Position numbers and translations under genes: made by a program
Assembly (NCBI GenBank): GCA_000697665.1
Contig: KL197754.1
Coordinates: 42,622 to 106,621 of the forward strand
Direction of reading: 5' to 3'
Length of the DNA stretch: 64,000 nt
DNA from: Jaapia argillacea MUCL 33604
Lineage: Eukaryota > Basidiomycota > Agaricomycetes > Jaapiales > Jaapiaceae
Shown here: positions 35,033 through 46,615 of the stretch, piece by piece
How positions within the stretch are numbered: position 1 is the first letter of the stretch
Layout: each line of letters opens with the position of its first letter
Notes under the pieces: generated by a model
Databases searched by the model: none
What the model was told of the DNA's origin: nothing
Seen by the model: the letters and a program-made list of their open reading frames with translations, nothing else

Positions 35033-37186
35033 ATGAGCCCAAAACCTGAGCTCCGTGTCAATGCTAAGGACGGGAAGTTCCAGTGAGTTTTCTTGCCGAA
35101 TGTGGTCGCAGACGTCGCTAATACTACATTGTTGCCTGCGTGGATAGATACGATCGAGGTCTCCTTCCGCAGTTTATGCCTGACTGTAAGGAGAAGCCCG
35201 ACCGCCTACCCCCTCTGGGCGCCATTGGCTTGGAGCCCGTCGATCAGAGCCAGCTTACATTAAGCCGTAGTGGCTCTGATCGTCGTCAAGCCAGTGGTGC
35301 TATAGGCCCCCCTCCCGTGGCCCGACAAGCATCCATCGGGTTGGGTGGATGCTCCACTGGCAAGAGCAAGCATGGCAAGACGAGGAGTGAAGTTAGTCGT
35401 GTCTCCTCCCAATCGAATGCTCCTACTCCTCCGTTCAATGAGTCCTTTGGCTACGATGACATGGGCATGCAGCCTTTGGAGTCTGTCTCTCCTTTGCAAC
35501 CTACTGCCAATCGCTGGACACGCTTCAATACGCGAGGGAGAGCGAACATCTGCTATCTTGAGTTCGTTGAGCGCAAGGTCACAGCCTTGCTCAACAAGCT
35601 TACGATGGAGAAGTTCGACTCCATTTCCGATAAGATTATCAGTTGGGCGAACAGGTCCAAGAAGGAGAAGGACGGTCGCACCCTCATCCAGGTCATCAAG
35701 CTCGTCTTCGAGAAGGCTACGGATGAGGCTGCTTGGTCAGAGATGTATGCTCGGCTATGTCGGAAGATGATGGAGCAGATCAGCCTGGAGGTCCAGGACG
35801 AGGGCATCAAGAACGACGAGGGAAAGCCTATCACTGGTTGCCAGCTGTTCCGCAAATACTTGCTCAATCGTTGTCAAGAAGATTTCGAGCGAGGTTGGGC
35901 CGCCAAGGAGAGTACAGCTGCCGCTGCTGCGACCAAGGCGACCGAGGACGCTGCCACGACAACCGCCAACGAAGGCAAGGGACAAGAAAAGGCCGCTCTT
36001 TTCTCCGAGGAATACTACGCCGCACAGAAGGCCAAGCGCCAAGGCCTTGGTCTCGTCAAATTGATCGGAGAGTTGTTCAAGCTGCAGATGTTAACGGAAC
36101 GTATCATGCACGAGTGTATCAAGAAGCTCTTGAGCAACGTCGAGAACCCTAAGGAAGAGGAGATCGAGAGCTTGTGCAAGCTCCTCACTACTGTTGGTCA
36201 GCTCCTGGACATGCCGAAGACGAAGCAATATATGGACATCTACTTCGCACGGATGAAGAGTCTTATTGAAAATCCTGAGCTTTCATCGCGGACAAAATTC
36301 ATGCTCCAGGTTAGTTTCGATTTCTCGTTTCGTGTTGTCCTCCGATTTAACTCCCTTTTTTTTATAGGATTCGATAGAATTGAGGGAGCGCAAATGGATT
36401 CCTCGTGGACAATTGGTTGCTCCCTCGATCATTGCTCGAGTGACTATGACTGGTTGCCTCCCTTCCAAGGCTGGAGAGCTCTCCAAGTTCGGGAAGATCA
36501 ACAAGGGTACGATACCTACGACCTTCATGGGTCCAGGTAGCATTTTCATCGGGAAGAAGGGGGTGGAGAACAAGCGCGATTCATCGATATCTCAGGTCAA
36601 CTCCAGGTCTAACATGTTCCACATGCTTCAGAATTCCGGGGAACCACAACAGCGGAGAAAACTTCAGCTTCTCCCTCGTTCGGTACCTGTGGCCAGTGAG
36701 AAGGAGCTGGAGACACCTAGTGCATCCTCGCCACCTTCGATAGAGGAAGAAATGGAGGCTGCCGAGCCTTCCATGACCGAGGACGAAGCCCAGGCGAAGA
36801 TCGCTGAAGATTCCAAGGAGTTCTTCGCTATCCGTGATTTGGGCGAAGCCGAGGACTACTTCACCAAACTTCCTATGTCGCATCGCTTCCGTCTGGTGGA
36901 TGCTCTGGTAATGAAGGCGATCGAGTCGAAGGAGAGCGATGCGAAGTTGGTGGGCGATCTGTTTGCTTTCGCAGTTTCGAAGGGTTTGTGCACGGCCGAT
37001 GCCTTTGAGGAAGGCTTTAACCCCGTCGCCGAGTTACTCGACGATATCGCGATTGATGCTCCAAAAGCTTTCAACCTCATGGCCATTATGATGAAGGGCG
37101 CTGGGTTAGACAGGGACGAGGAGCGACGAACCCGGATATCAGGCAAGTCGATGGACAGTGATAAACTGCTCTCTTTGTTGGCGTAG
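35033..37186 (+). CDS. Truncated eIF4G paralogue (MIF4G + MA3)
   Basis: Three exons (35033-35082, 35148-36309, 36368-37186) give 676 residues, matching the last 42 percent or so of the full-length eIF4G at 41417-46615. Kept are the MIF4G domain (from ERKVTALLNKLTMEKFDSIS), which contacts eIF4A, and the C-terminal MA3 domain (DYFTKLPMSHRFRLVDALV). Missing are the N-terminal region, the long charged helix, a G/R/Q-rich segment after SRQASQ, and the linker with its RGG-like and Q-rich parts. The eIF4E-binding site YDREFLL of the parent is YDRGLLP here (residues 18-24), losing the final hydrophobic. Introns are at parental positions, and 3' UTR similarity continues past the stop, so it arose by DNA duplication. 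The start is the first Met in the shared exon; an upstream exon cannot be excluded. Confidence 0.85.
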
Positions 37187-37444
37187 ATTCTGCAGCTGGG
37201 CATACTTAAGTACTGTACACTGGTGACTGATTTCTTGGTTTTTTCCTGTTGTTGTCTGTCGTTATTTAAGTTCGCCTTGATGTTCCACCAGTCACTGTTC
37301 CTCTCTACTATGTAGTTTGTTTCACAATTCTTGGCTGCGAACAGAGGGCGTTCTCTCTCCGAGGAGATTTGTATCATCACCAATCCAGCCACGGACGCTC
37401 CGGGAGAATAGTTCTTTATCGTTTTACAGTAAATGGGAGTCTAA
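37187..37444. other. Convergent 3' spacer
   Basis: 3' ends of the eIF4G copy and of the TRK gene. The first 80-100 nt resemble the parental eIF4G 3' UTR (GGGCATACTT, TACTGTACACT). Confidence 0.6.
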
Positions 37445-40400
37445 CTACATTCTTTGGTGGGGATGGAAAAGTGGAGGCTCCTTATGAGGTGTGGTGTGCT
37501 CGGCATAATTGTTTTCTCGTGATGATCTATTCTGATCTTCCTCTAAATCGGCCTCGTCAACAGCGTCCTCGTCGTCGGGCTTGTCAAACTCAACCGGCAA
37601 CATCACTGCTCTATCAATGGCTACAGGCAGGCCTCGGTGCCGGCCTCGAAGCATGACGAGACAGACGATGAGTTTTGAGAGGGGACGCAATGCACCTGAG
37701 AACGAGTAATTTTCCTGATAAATACAGCCTATGTTAGTAAGTGAAAGGGAGGAGCGAAGCATTCTGACCGTGGGTATGCCAAGACTCAGACCAACCGTCC
37801 CGTAGGCTGAGACAAGCTCGAAGACTGGAATAGGTCAGCTACCGAGGTCCATTGCAGGCGTACGAGCGACTCACTGATAGTGAAGATGTTAAACCACGAC
37901 TGCTTGGCTACATCATCCAGGTTTGGTCGCTATAGGAAATCTTGTTTGAACCAAGGGGAAGGTTGTAACAAGGGGCACGATCACCTCAATTATACAAACC
38001 AGAACCAACGCTAAACCAAGCCACCACATATCTGAAGGACATTCAGCCAACAGAATCCTTGACTATCATTTATAAAGGTTGATCATACCAAAGGCTAGCT
38101 GTTTTCGGGCATGCCAGGCGAGATAGCGACTCCATACAACAACCCGAGGACCATTGACGGAAATTGTGGCTTCGTCGTGTTTATCTTCATCAGGAAATAT
38201 GCCCAGAGATTGCTCCTCGTAGACGTTCGTGGATCTGACACTGAAGTATTGTCAATACCGCATATATATAATGTGAGACGCATGACCTACCTCATAGCGA
38301 TTGGATCTGAGCACCAGCGCCAAGCGATTGGTTAGGAAAGAGCGAATATCATTTACTCGAGTACTTACAGACGCTGATGTACATCATTATCACGTAGAGA
38401 ACCCTGATAAGTTCGGTGAGAAGAGGTATGGATCATCCAATACTTTGGCATACCTCACAGCAGGAGCCAATCCGGCCAACGAGACAGTGGCAAAACCTGA
38501 CGACCGCACAGCAACAGCCTGTAGCAAGCCATCAATGACCCTCGTGCCAACAGGTAATGCCATAACATCGGGTGTTCCAAGATCCAAGACGAGGAACGAA
38601 AACCAATCCGTCCCACTGGGGAGAGGAGTCGTAAGTAAGGGAGTTCGGCATTCATCAGTGTGGTCACTAACTTCAACATGACCAAGACGGTGAGTAAGAA
38701 CCACGTTTGGTGGGAAGGGAAGAGATATATGAAACAACGACGAGGATGGTCCAACAGGAACTGCAATGTCTCACTTAACCGCGCACGAGTCGGAACAAGT
38801 TTCGATATGGTCCAACTGGGAGTGGACGTTTGAGATAATACACCCGGGAAAGCGGGAGACTTACATCATCAGTCGAAAACTAAAGGCGTTCAAAGGTTAG
38901 CATACTCGAATGGCACAAATTGCAGGGCATACAATATCGGCTTCACAAGGCGAAATCAGATAAACATACATATCTCGAAGAATAATGGGTGGACTTACGA
39001 ACGCCGTATTTCCAGCGAGAATCAAAAACACCATAAAAATTATCATCGGATAAGCTGTTTGAAAGGGGACCATGGACTGATCGACCAAGGACATTCCAGT
39101 ATTCGTATAACTAGACACCACCTGAAACAAGGAAAACCTAACCACGGAGCTGAAGTTAAAAGCATGGGAAAGCAAGTAGGAAGGAACAACGAACCAGGGT
39201 GGTGGTACAGTACGGTGCAAATTTGGAGGTGTGAAGTCGTTGGCCCATCGACTCTCCGACATGTACGGCGCAATAACGATGAAAGAGATTAGTTGAACGC
39301 CTATATGATACTGTAGCTGGGCGTCAATATTATCGGACAGATATTAAAAACGTGAAACAACATACACCCGCAACAAGCCAAAGTAATGCGTTGAGCGCCC
39401 GATACTCCACCCCGCCCAATTCTTCCAGTTGTTCATTCGTCAACTCATAAAACTCCGAATTGCGCCCAACGATAGCGTCGAATGATACGTATGATACCGC
39501 TTTGGCACCTCTCGGAGCACCCGCATCACCACGTCGAGACGCAATGGAAGTTGTGAGAGGCATAGTCACAGTCCTCTGGAATCTCCGTTGCGCGTTCGGG
39601 AAAAGTGCGCCAAACCAGCTCGATGCCAGTTCAATCGGTGTCGGGAACCCACCAAAGCCTTGATGCTTCCTCCGCGCATCGACGGACAATTGAGAGTGCA
39701 CTGTGTTAGTCCTGTTTAAAGGTGTGGAAAATTGCCGCGTTGTTCCTAGGAGTAGATGTCAGACAGATCTACGAAGGCAATATTTCAGAGGCACTGACCA
39801 TCATCGGAAATGATGGGCTCGAGGCTTGGCCTTCGACGACGAGGAAGTTCGCCAACAGTGGATCCACGATGAGGACGTCGACCGTCCGTTTGTCGAGGAG
39901 GGGTTGGAGCGAATTCAATTGTGTGACTACGAGGATAAGTAGACGCATTCCCTGCGCTTGCCGCATTTCCAACATCAACTTGATGGTCTACAGCGGGGGA
40001 TAAATATTGAACTCGAATTATGTTAATATAAACATACGCAATGATGATGGTGACGCTGGACGGGGACTGTCGTCACTGTGAGATACGACCTGGCGATTAC
40101 TGAAAGGAGTCAGATTCATCAATGGGATACTTCGAGCTCGCATACCGGTGTTGCGAAGCCGATTCTTGATCAGCCGTTGATATCTCGCCATCACCGCTTG
40201 TTTCTATCACGGCACCAGACTCGGACTCGGGGCTCAAGGTCCTTTGTAAGGCAGGTAATTCCTGATCCCCAGTAGACTGCATTTCATAAGCCGACGATCG
40301 AGTACGCCTCTTCGTAGATTCTGCGTGACCCTCGCTAATCCAGCCGCTAGGGTTGACCAGCTTCGGGGTTTCGTCCATCCTTTGAATCATGTCGGTTCTA

Positions 40401-41107
40401 AGCCTACCGATGATGCTCCCTCTTCTCCGCTCTTTCTTCCGCGGGCTTTCCAAATTCTCCCCATTTATCTTGTCTCGAGCGCCGGCTCGTTTCCGCCGTC
40501 GGAAGAGATTAGAGAGTCTCCCGTGCCATGGGATAGCGGTAGCCTCAACATCAACATCTTTGTGTACCCTCCTGGCAACTTCCTGGTGTATCATATGTTC
40601 GAAAGTCTTCGCGAAGAAATATCTATGGAAAGAAAGGTAAGACCAAGTGTGTAGACCTGAAGTCGGGAAAACTTGCCTTCTGATGTAGACCATTACCCAA
40701 GAAACAAGGACCTGGGGGTCGAATAGAAGTCACACGACCTAGTGCGTATGGGAAACTGCTCACTGGACTTCCTAGGCACATCTGAATGAACAAAAGTGCT
40801 TGTTGCCATCCAGTCAAACCACTCAAATCGACAGTCGCCAAGCCGCACACCGTCATAGCACTGACAGAGTTGAACAATGCGTCGATGTAAGTCATGGGGT
40901 ATCGACCATTGCTTGCGTAGAGTATGCCTGAGAACATAAGAGGTGTAAATGTGCTGAACGAGAATGTAGTTAGACTGCCATACAAGATGATAAAGGGGTC
41001 TGTACGAACTAGAACAAGATATGAACTCGGAAGAAATTCAGATGGGATTTCAAGTATCCCAAAACGCCTGATTGCTTTATGGCTCTGGCATCTCGCTGTG
41101 ATTGCAT
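37445..41107 (-). CDS. TRK1: TRK-type potassium transporter
   Basis: Minus-strand gene with many short introns (first intron 40954-41009). It encodes a plasma-membrane K+ uptake protein of the Trk/Ktr/HKT superfamily built from four M1-P-M2 units. Seen are the first unit FFRVHILFYTFTPLMFSG with pore NSVSAMTVCGLATVDLS, the long hydrophilic loop (rich in R/K/S/E, about 40097-40693), YRALNALLWLVAGVY, pore SSYTNTGMSLVDQSM, ILAGNTAF, and the last pore SAYGTVGLSLGIPT with YSFSGALRPLSKLIVCLVMLRGRHRGLP. The acidic tail ends at 37445. The start at 41107 (MQSQRDARAIKQ) is the first Met in frame; an upstream exon is possible. It lies between the two inverted eIF4G copies. Not every intron was mapped. 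Confidence 0.87.
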
Positions 41108-41416
41108 GGAGATGTACCGTACGTCCTCGGTCAACTGCGACAGCCCGATGCTAGTAAGATCACTGTTGAGGGTGAAACGGAGAAAACAGAAGGATGCCAA
41201 GCATAAGCCATATTCCAAGAGCGTCGGTGGCTGGACTCATCATGTCGGGGCGCTTCAACGAGCATGACGCAAAGTTTCGCACGGAGAGTCTATCACGCCG
41301 CAGTGAGGGAAAGGAGAAAACATGATAAAAAAGTAAACGCGAAGTAAAGAACAACAAGCAACAGCAGGAAGAGAACAATAAATCAATCACTAGTGTACAG
41401 TAAGTATGCCCAGGAT
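41108..41416. other. Spacer between TRK start and eIF4G end
   Basis: 309 nt containing the 3' UTR of eIF4G and the TRK promoter. The eIF4G-proximal part is similar to the 3' flank of the copy at 37187-37280. Confidence 0.55.
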
Positions 41417-44400
41417 CTAAGACAACAAAGAGAGCAGTTTATCACTGTCCATTGACTTGCCCGCTATCCGGGTTCGTCGCTCCTCGTCCCTGTCTAAACC
41501 AGCGCCCTTCATCATGATGGCCATGAGGTTGAAAGCTTTTGGCGCGTCAATCGCGATATCGTCGAGTAACTCGGCGACTGGAATAAAGCCTTCCTCAAAG
41601 GCATCGGCCGTGCATAAACCCTTCGAAACTGCTATCGCGAACAGATCGCCCACCAACTTCGCATCAGCCTCCTTCGACTCGATTGCCTTCATTACCAGAG
41701 CATCCACCAGACGGAAGCGATGCGACATAGGAAGTTTGGTGAAGTAGTCCTCGGCTTCACCCAAATCACGGATAGCGAAGAACTCCTTGGAGTCCTCAGC
41801 GATCTTCGCCTGGGCTTCGTCCTCGGTCATTGAAGGCTCGCCAGCATCCAATTCTTCCTCTTCCGAAGGTGGCGCGGATGCACCAGGTGTGTCCGGCTCC
41901 TTCTCACTGGCCACAGGTACTGAACGAGGGAGAAGTTGGAGTTTTCTCCGCTGTTGTGGTTCCCCACCTTGCGACATGTCGATGCTCGCCTTCCGACTCG
42001 GTGGTCGACTGGCCTTGGCGGGAGGGGGCCCTTCAGCTGCGATCTCGGAACTCTGAAGCATGTGGAACATGTTGGAGCTGGAGTTCACCCGAGATATCGA
42101 CGAATCGCGCTTGTTCTCCACGCCCTTCTTCCCAACGAAAATGCTACCTGGGCCCATGAAGGTCGTAGGTGTCGTAGTCTTGCTGATCTTCCCGAAGTTC
42201 GACAGATCTCCAGCCTTGGCAGGGGGACGACCAGTCGTAGTCCAACCATCAGCATTATGCTGCTGTTGGTCGCCACCACGTTCGTGTCCTCTCCGTGAAC
42301 CACCTCGGGACATGCTTGCCATCTGGCGTTCATGATTCTGCCTCTCCGCGTTCGCTTTGTCACGAGCGGCCTGCATCGTGAACCATGTCAATAACGCATT
42401 GAAAAACCATTAACAAAAGGGCTCACATGTTCATGCACTTGAGAAATGGTCGAAGGAGCGGCCAACTGGCTGCGAGGAATCCATTTGCGCTCTCGCAATT
42501 CGACCAAATCCTTGATAAAAGAAGTTGGATGATACGACAAGACGAAACAAAAAAGTCGAAACTAACCTGGAGCATGTAGGTCATACGCGAAGAAACCTTG
42601 GGATTCTTGACCAACTCCCTCATCCGAGTGAAGTAGATGTCCATATATTGCTTCGTCTTCGGCGTATCCAGGAGCTGACCAACGGTTGTCAAGAGCTTGC
42701 ACAAGCTCTCAATCTCCTCCTCCTCAGGGTTCTCGACGTTGCTCAAGAGCTTCTTGATACACTCGTGCATAATACGCTCCGTCAACATCTGCAACTTGAA
42801 CAACTCTCCGATGAACTTGACGAGACCGAGGCCTTGGCGCTTGGCCTTCTGTGCAGCGTAGTATTCCTCGGAGTAAAGAGCGGCCTCTTCTTGTTCATTG
42901 CCTTCGTTGGCAGTGGTGGTGGCAGCGTCCTCGGTCGCCTTAGATGCAGCGGCAGCGGCGGTACTCTCCTTGGCGGCCCAACCTCGCTCGAAATCTTCTT
43001 GACAACGATTAAGCAAGTACTTGCGGAACAGCTGGCCACCAGTGATAGGCTTTCCCTCGTTGTTCTTGATACCCTCGTCCTGGACCTTCGGACTGATCTG
43101 CTCCATCATCTTCCGACAGAGCCGAGCATACATCTCCGACCAAGCAGCCTCGTCCGTAGCCTTCTCGAAGACGAGCTTGATGACCTGGATGAGGGTACGA
43201 CCGTCCTGCTCCTTCTCCGATTTATTCGCCCACTCGATGATCTGATCGGAGATGGAGTCGAACTTCTCCATCGTAAGTTTGTTGAGCAAAGCTTTGACCT
43301 TGCGCTCAACCAACTCGGGAGACTCGGCGTTAGCGTCGCGTCGCGTACCGATGGGCGTCCAGCGATTGGCGCTAGGTTGCAAAGGGGCGACAGGCTCGAG
43401 AGGTTGCATACCCATGTTACCTTGGCCGAAGGACTGATTGTACGAGGGGGCAGAAGTGTTCGATTGCGAGGAAACACGATTAGCGTCACTCCTCTTCTCG
43501 CCACGTTTACTCCTAGTACGTCCACCGGTGCCAGGACCACCCTGACTCGACGTGCGGACCATAGGCGGAGGACGGAAGCCAGGTCCACCTTGTGAGGCCT
43601 GTCGAGACATCTGGAATCGCTCTTCACTCGACATTTTGCCCGCAGGTGTTGCGAAATTACCCATGGTAAAGCCAGCGCCTGCAGCCTTTCCGAAGCTGCC
43701 CGCGAGCCCCAAACCGATGGATGCTTGTCGGGCCATGGGGGGAGGACCCATAGCACCGCTGGCTTGACGACGACCAGAGCCACCACGGCTCATTGTAAAC
43801 TGGCTTTGATCGACGGGCTCCAATCCAATGGCATCCAGAGGCGGTAGATGGTCGGGCTTCTCCTTGCAGATGGACATGAACTGAAGCAGGAACTCTCGGT
43901 CATACCTACGAAAGGGATATTAGTGTAAAAGTGTGAGTGGTCACGAAGATGGGCTTACCTGAACTTCCCATTCTTCGCATTGACGTTCAGCTCAGGTTTC
44001 GGGCTCATGATACCCTCGGGATAGGATACGCGACCGAGATCTTCGATGATCCGAGCAGTCGCCAGGGCGGAAGGAAGGGGAGCACTAATGGGGGTTTGCT
44101 TGGTGGAGGACAAGTCTAGAGGACCAGGTCTACGCCTCGCGTCAGTGTCGATTCGCAAGGGTTTCTTGTTTTCTTCCGTCTGCTTCTCTTGGGGTGGCGT
44201 GGGCGCTGTCTTGGGAGCCTCTTCAAGGACTTCGCCATCCTCAACCTCCTTGGGCACCTCAGCAATGGGCTCCGATACAGGTGCAGGTGGGGGAATGGCC
44301 TCCTTGCGTAAGCGCTCCCTCTCTTTCTCCTCCTCTTCCTTTCGTAGGCGCTCCTTCTCTTCCTCCTCCTTGCGCAACCGTTCCTCTTCTTCCAATTTGA

Positions 44401-46615
44401 GTTTCTGTTGTCTTTCCTCTTCAAGTCGCAGTCGCTCTTTCTCGAGCTTCTCCTTCTCCTCAGCCTCCAGTCGTATCCGTTCCCCCTCCTTTCGTATCCG
44501 CTCCTTCTCTTCCTCCTCCTTCCTCACACGTTCCTTCTCCTCCTCCTCCTTCCTCAGTCGCTCCTCTTCCTCCTTCTTCTTCCGCTCCTCTTCCTCTTTC
44601 TTTAATCTCTCCTCCTCAGCTTTCTTAATACGAGCCTCTTCCTCCTCCTTCAACTTCCTCTCCTTCTCCTCTTTCTCCTTCTTCACCCTAATCTTTTCAT
44701 CCTCCTCCTTCCGCTTCCTCTCAGCCGCCTCCTTCTCGACCCTCTCCTTCCTCTTCCTCTCCCGCTCCTCAGTCTCCTTCTTCACCCTCTCTTTCCTCTC
44801 CTCATCTTCAACCCTCTTCCTCCTCGTCTCCTCACTCTCCATTCTAACCACAGACCTCCTCGCAGGGTTCGCAGACGCAGGTGGAGACACAATGGAGGGC
44901 GTACCACCCATAACAGGCGGTTGCTGTTGCTTCAAAGTCTGCAAATCAACCTCATCACCAGTCGGGCTCTTGATCGAAATGGCCTTCGAAACCCTGGGTA
45001 CAAAAGTACTGGCATTCGAGTTTAATGACCGATTGGCGCTCGGACTCGACGATGACGGTGTGGGAGGGGGTGAAGATACATTAGTGGGAGGGACGATGCT
45101 GGGAGGGGGATGAGGGACGTGAGGAGCGACGGGTACGGCATGCGCTTGGGTAGGTGTACCCGGAGGTAAAGGAGGAGGGGCATTACGGGGTGACATTGTT
45201 GCCATGCCTGAATGTGGTGGGCCAGGCGGACCTTGAGGAGGTGGAGGATGATGTTGATGCTGTTGTTGATGAGGGGGGCCAGGCATATGTTGTGGAGGTG
45301 GTGGCATGTGCCATGGCGCCCCATATTGAGGCATATAATGTTCGGTAGGCATACCAGGAACGTAAGGATACTAAAAAAACACAGTCAGGCCAGTTTCCAC
45401 AAAAAATATGAATCAGAAATGGCAGGATGTGGACGACATACATAGTAACCCCACCCAGGTACCGGTACCTGTTGAGGAGGTAAGCCAGCGGGAGTCCCGG
45501 GATGCGGGTGAGGCGTCATCCTAGGACTAGGCATGCCAGCAGCCATATTCGTCGTCGGAGGCACCCCTCCTGGGCCTGCAGGACCCGAAGGCACACGACC
45601 GCCTGCGCCGCCCCCAGCGCCAGGCGTACCATTAGGCATCTGTCTCGGAAATACTGGTGAGCGAGGTGGCTGCTGCTGTCCACCCCCAGGCACATTCATC
45701 ATTTGCCCCGGTCCCGGTGGAGGTGGCTGTTGCTGCTGAGGCGGTGGGGGACCTGGGACGGGTTGAGTAGGTTGTTGTCGGAAGCCGGCGCTTGGGATGA
45801 AAGGGGTATACGAGGAAGGTAGTTGAGAGGGTTGGGATGATGGCGTTGGGGGAGCGTGTTGAGGGTGGTGGGGCTGCGACGGTTGTTGTCCTTGCGACGA
45901 GTGCTGCTGATGATGCTGCTGATGTTGATGGGGAGGTGGAGGTAGAGAGCCAGGTCTAATAGAGGGCGAGGGTGAATCGGATGGAGACGACGAGATGGGC
46001 GGCGATGAAGAACTCGGATTTTGGAACATCTTTTTGATGTCCATTTTGTTGATCGAGTGAGGCTTATGCATCGTCGTGGGGGGTGTTGAGGACGACGACG
46101 ACGGGCCGCCATTTGATGATGAGGCACCAGCAGACGATGATGTGGAGGGTTGTTGCTTGCCGTTCGTTTGATTGGCAGGTACAGACCCAAAGGACCTGAC
46201 CGTTTCAGCCTTGATCACGGGCGTCGATGCAGGAGACGAAGATATGGGCGCCGAAGCGTCATCTATAGAACCAAAAGTAACGGCAGCGCCTTGTAAACCA
46301 TGCCGAAAGTCAGCATCATCCAAACCAACCACATTCAAAGTGTTACGTGGCGAAATAAATGGGCTCACTTTGCTTGATAGCGCTGGCGGTACTTCTATTA
46401 AACATTACGCCATCTTTCGCGCCTGTCAATGTGCTCGAACGTCTCGAATGAGTCGCGGAGACTGGTGTCGGAGGTGTTGGAGCAGGTGACTGCGTTCGTG
46501 GAGGTGTTGGGATGGGATTAGAGGCGGAGCTCTGGGGTGGACCCTTTGCCCAAGCTGACTTTGACGAAAGTTGGGAAAGTGGCTTGGATGCAGAACCAGT
46601 AGAAGCTTTGCTCAT
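41417..46615 (-). CDS. Translation initiation factor eIF4G
   Basis: Six exons (46369-46615, 45442-46289, 43959-45370, 42567-43905, 42427-42510, 41417-42370) give 1627 residues. The protein is the scaffold of eIF4F. The N-terminal third is P/Q/S/H-rich and disordered, and would include the poly(A)-binding-protein contact. Residues about 541-722 are an almost pure E/K/R segment (repeats like RLRKEEEEKE), likely a single alpha helix. The canonical eIF4E-binding site YDREFLL is at 837-843, followed by MIF4G (about 1035-1275, from ERKVKALLNKLTMEKFDSIS) and MA3 (about 1480-1600). The MIF4G domain has an A/T/E-rich insert (AAAAASKATEDAATTT). Every exon junction keeps frame. This looks like the functional gene; the half-copy is at 35033-37186. 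Confidence 0.94.

Noticed and set aside
42525-43595. 356-codon plus-strand frame
   Set aside because: Antisense of the eIF4G MIF4G exon; the sense strand encodes a recognised domain, this frame does not.
44046-45113. 355-codon plus-strand frame rich in Ser and Phe
   Set aside because: It is the antisense of the E/K/R-rich helix of eIF4G; GAG/AAG codons read backwards give CTC/CTT and TCC/TTC runs, keeping the frame open by composition.
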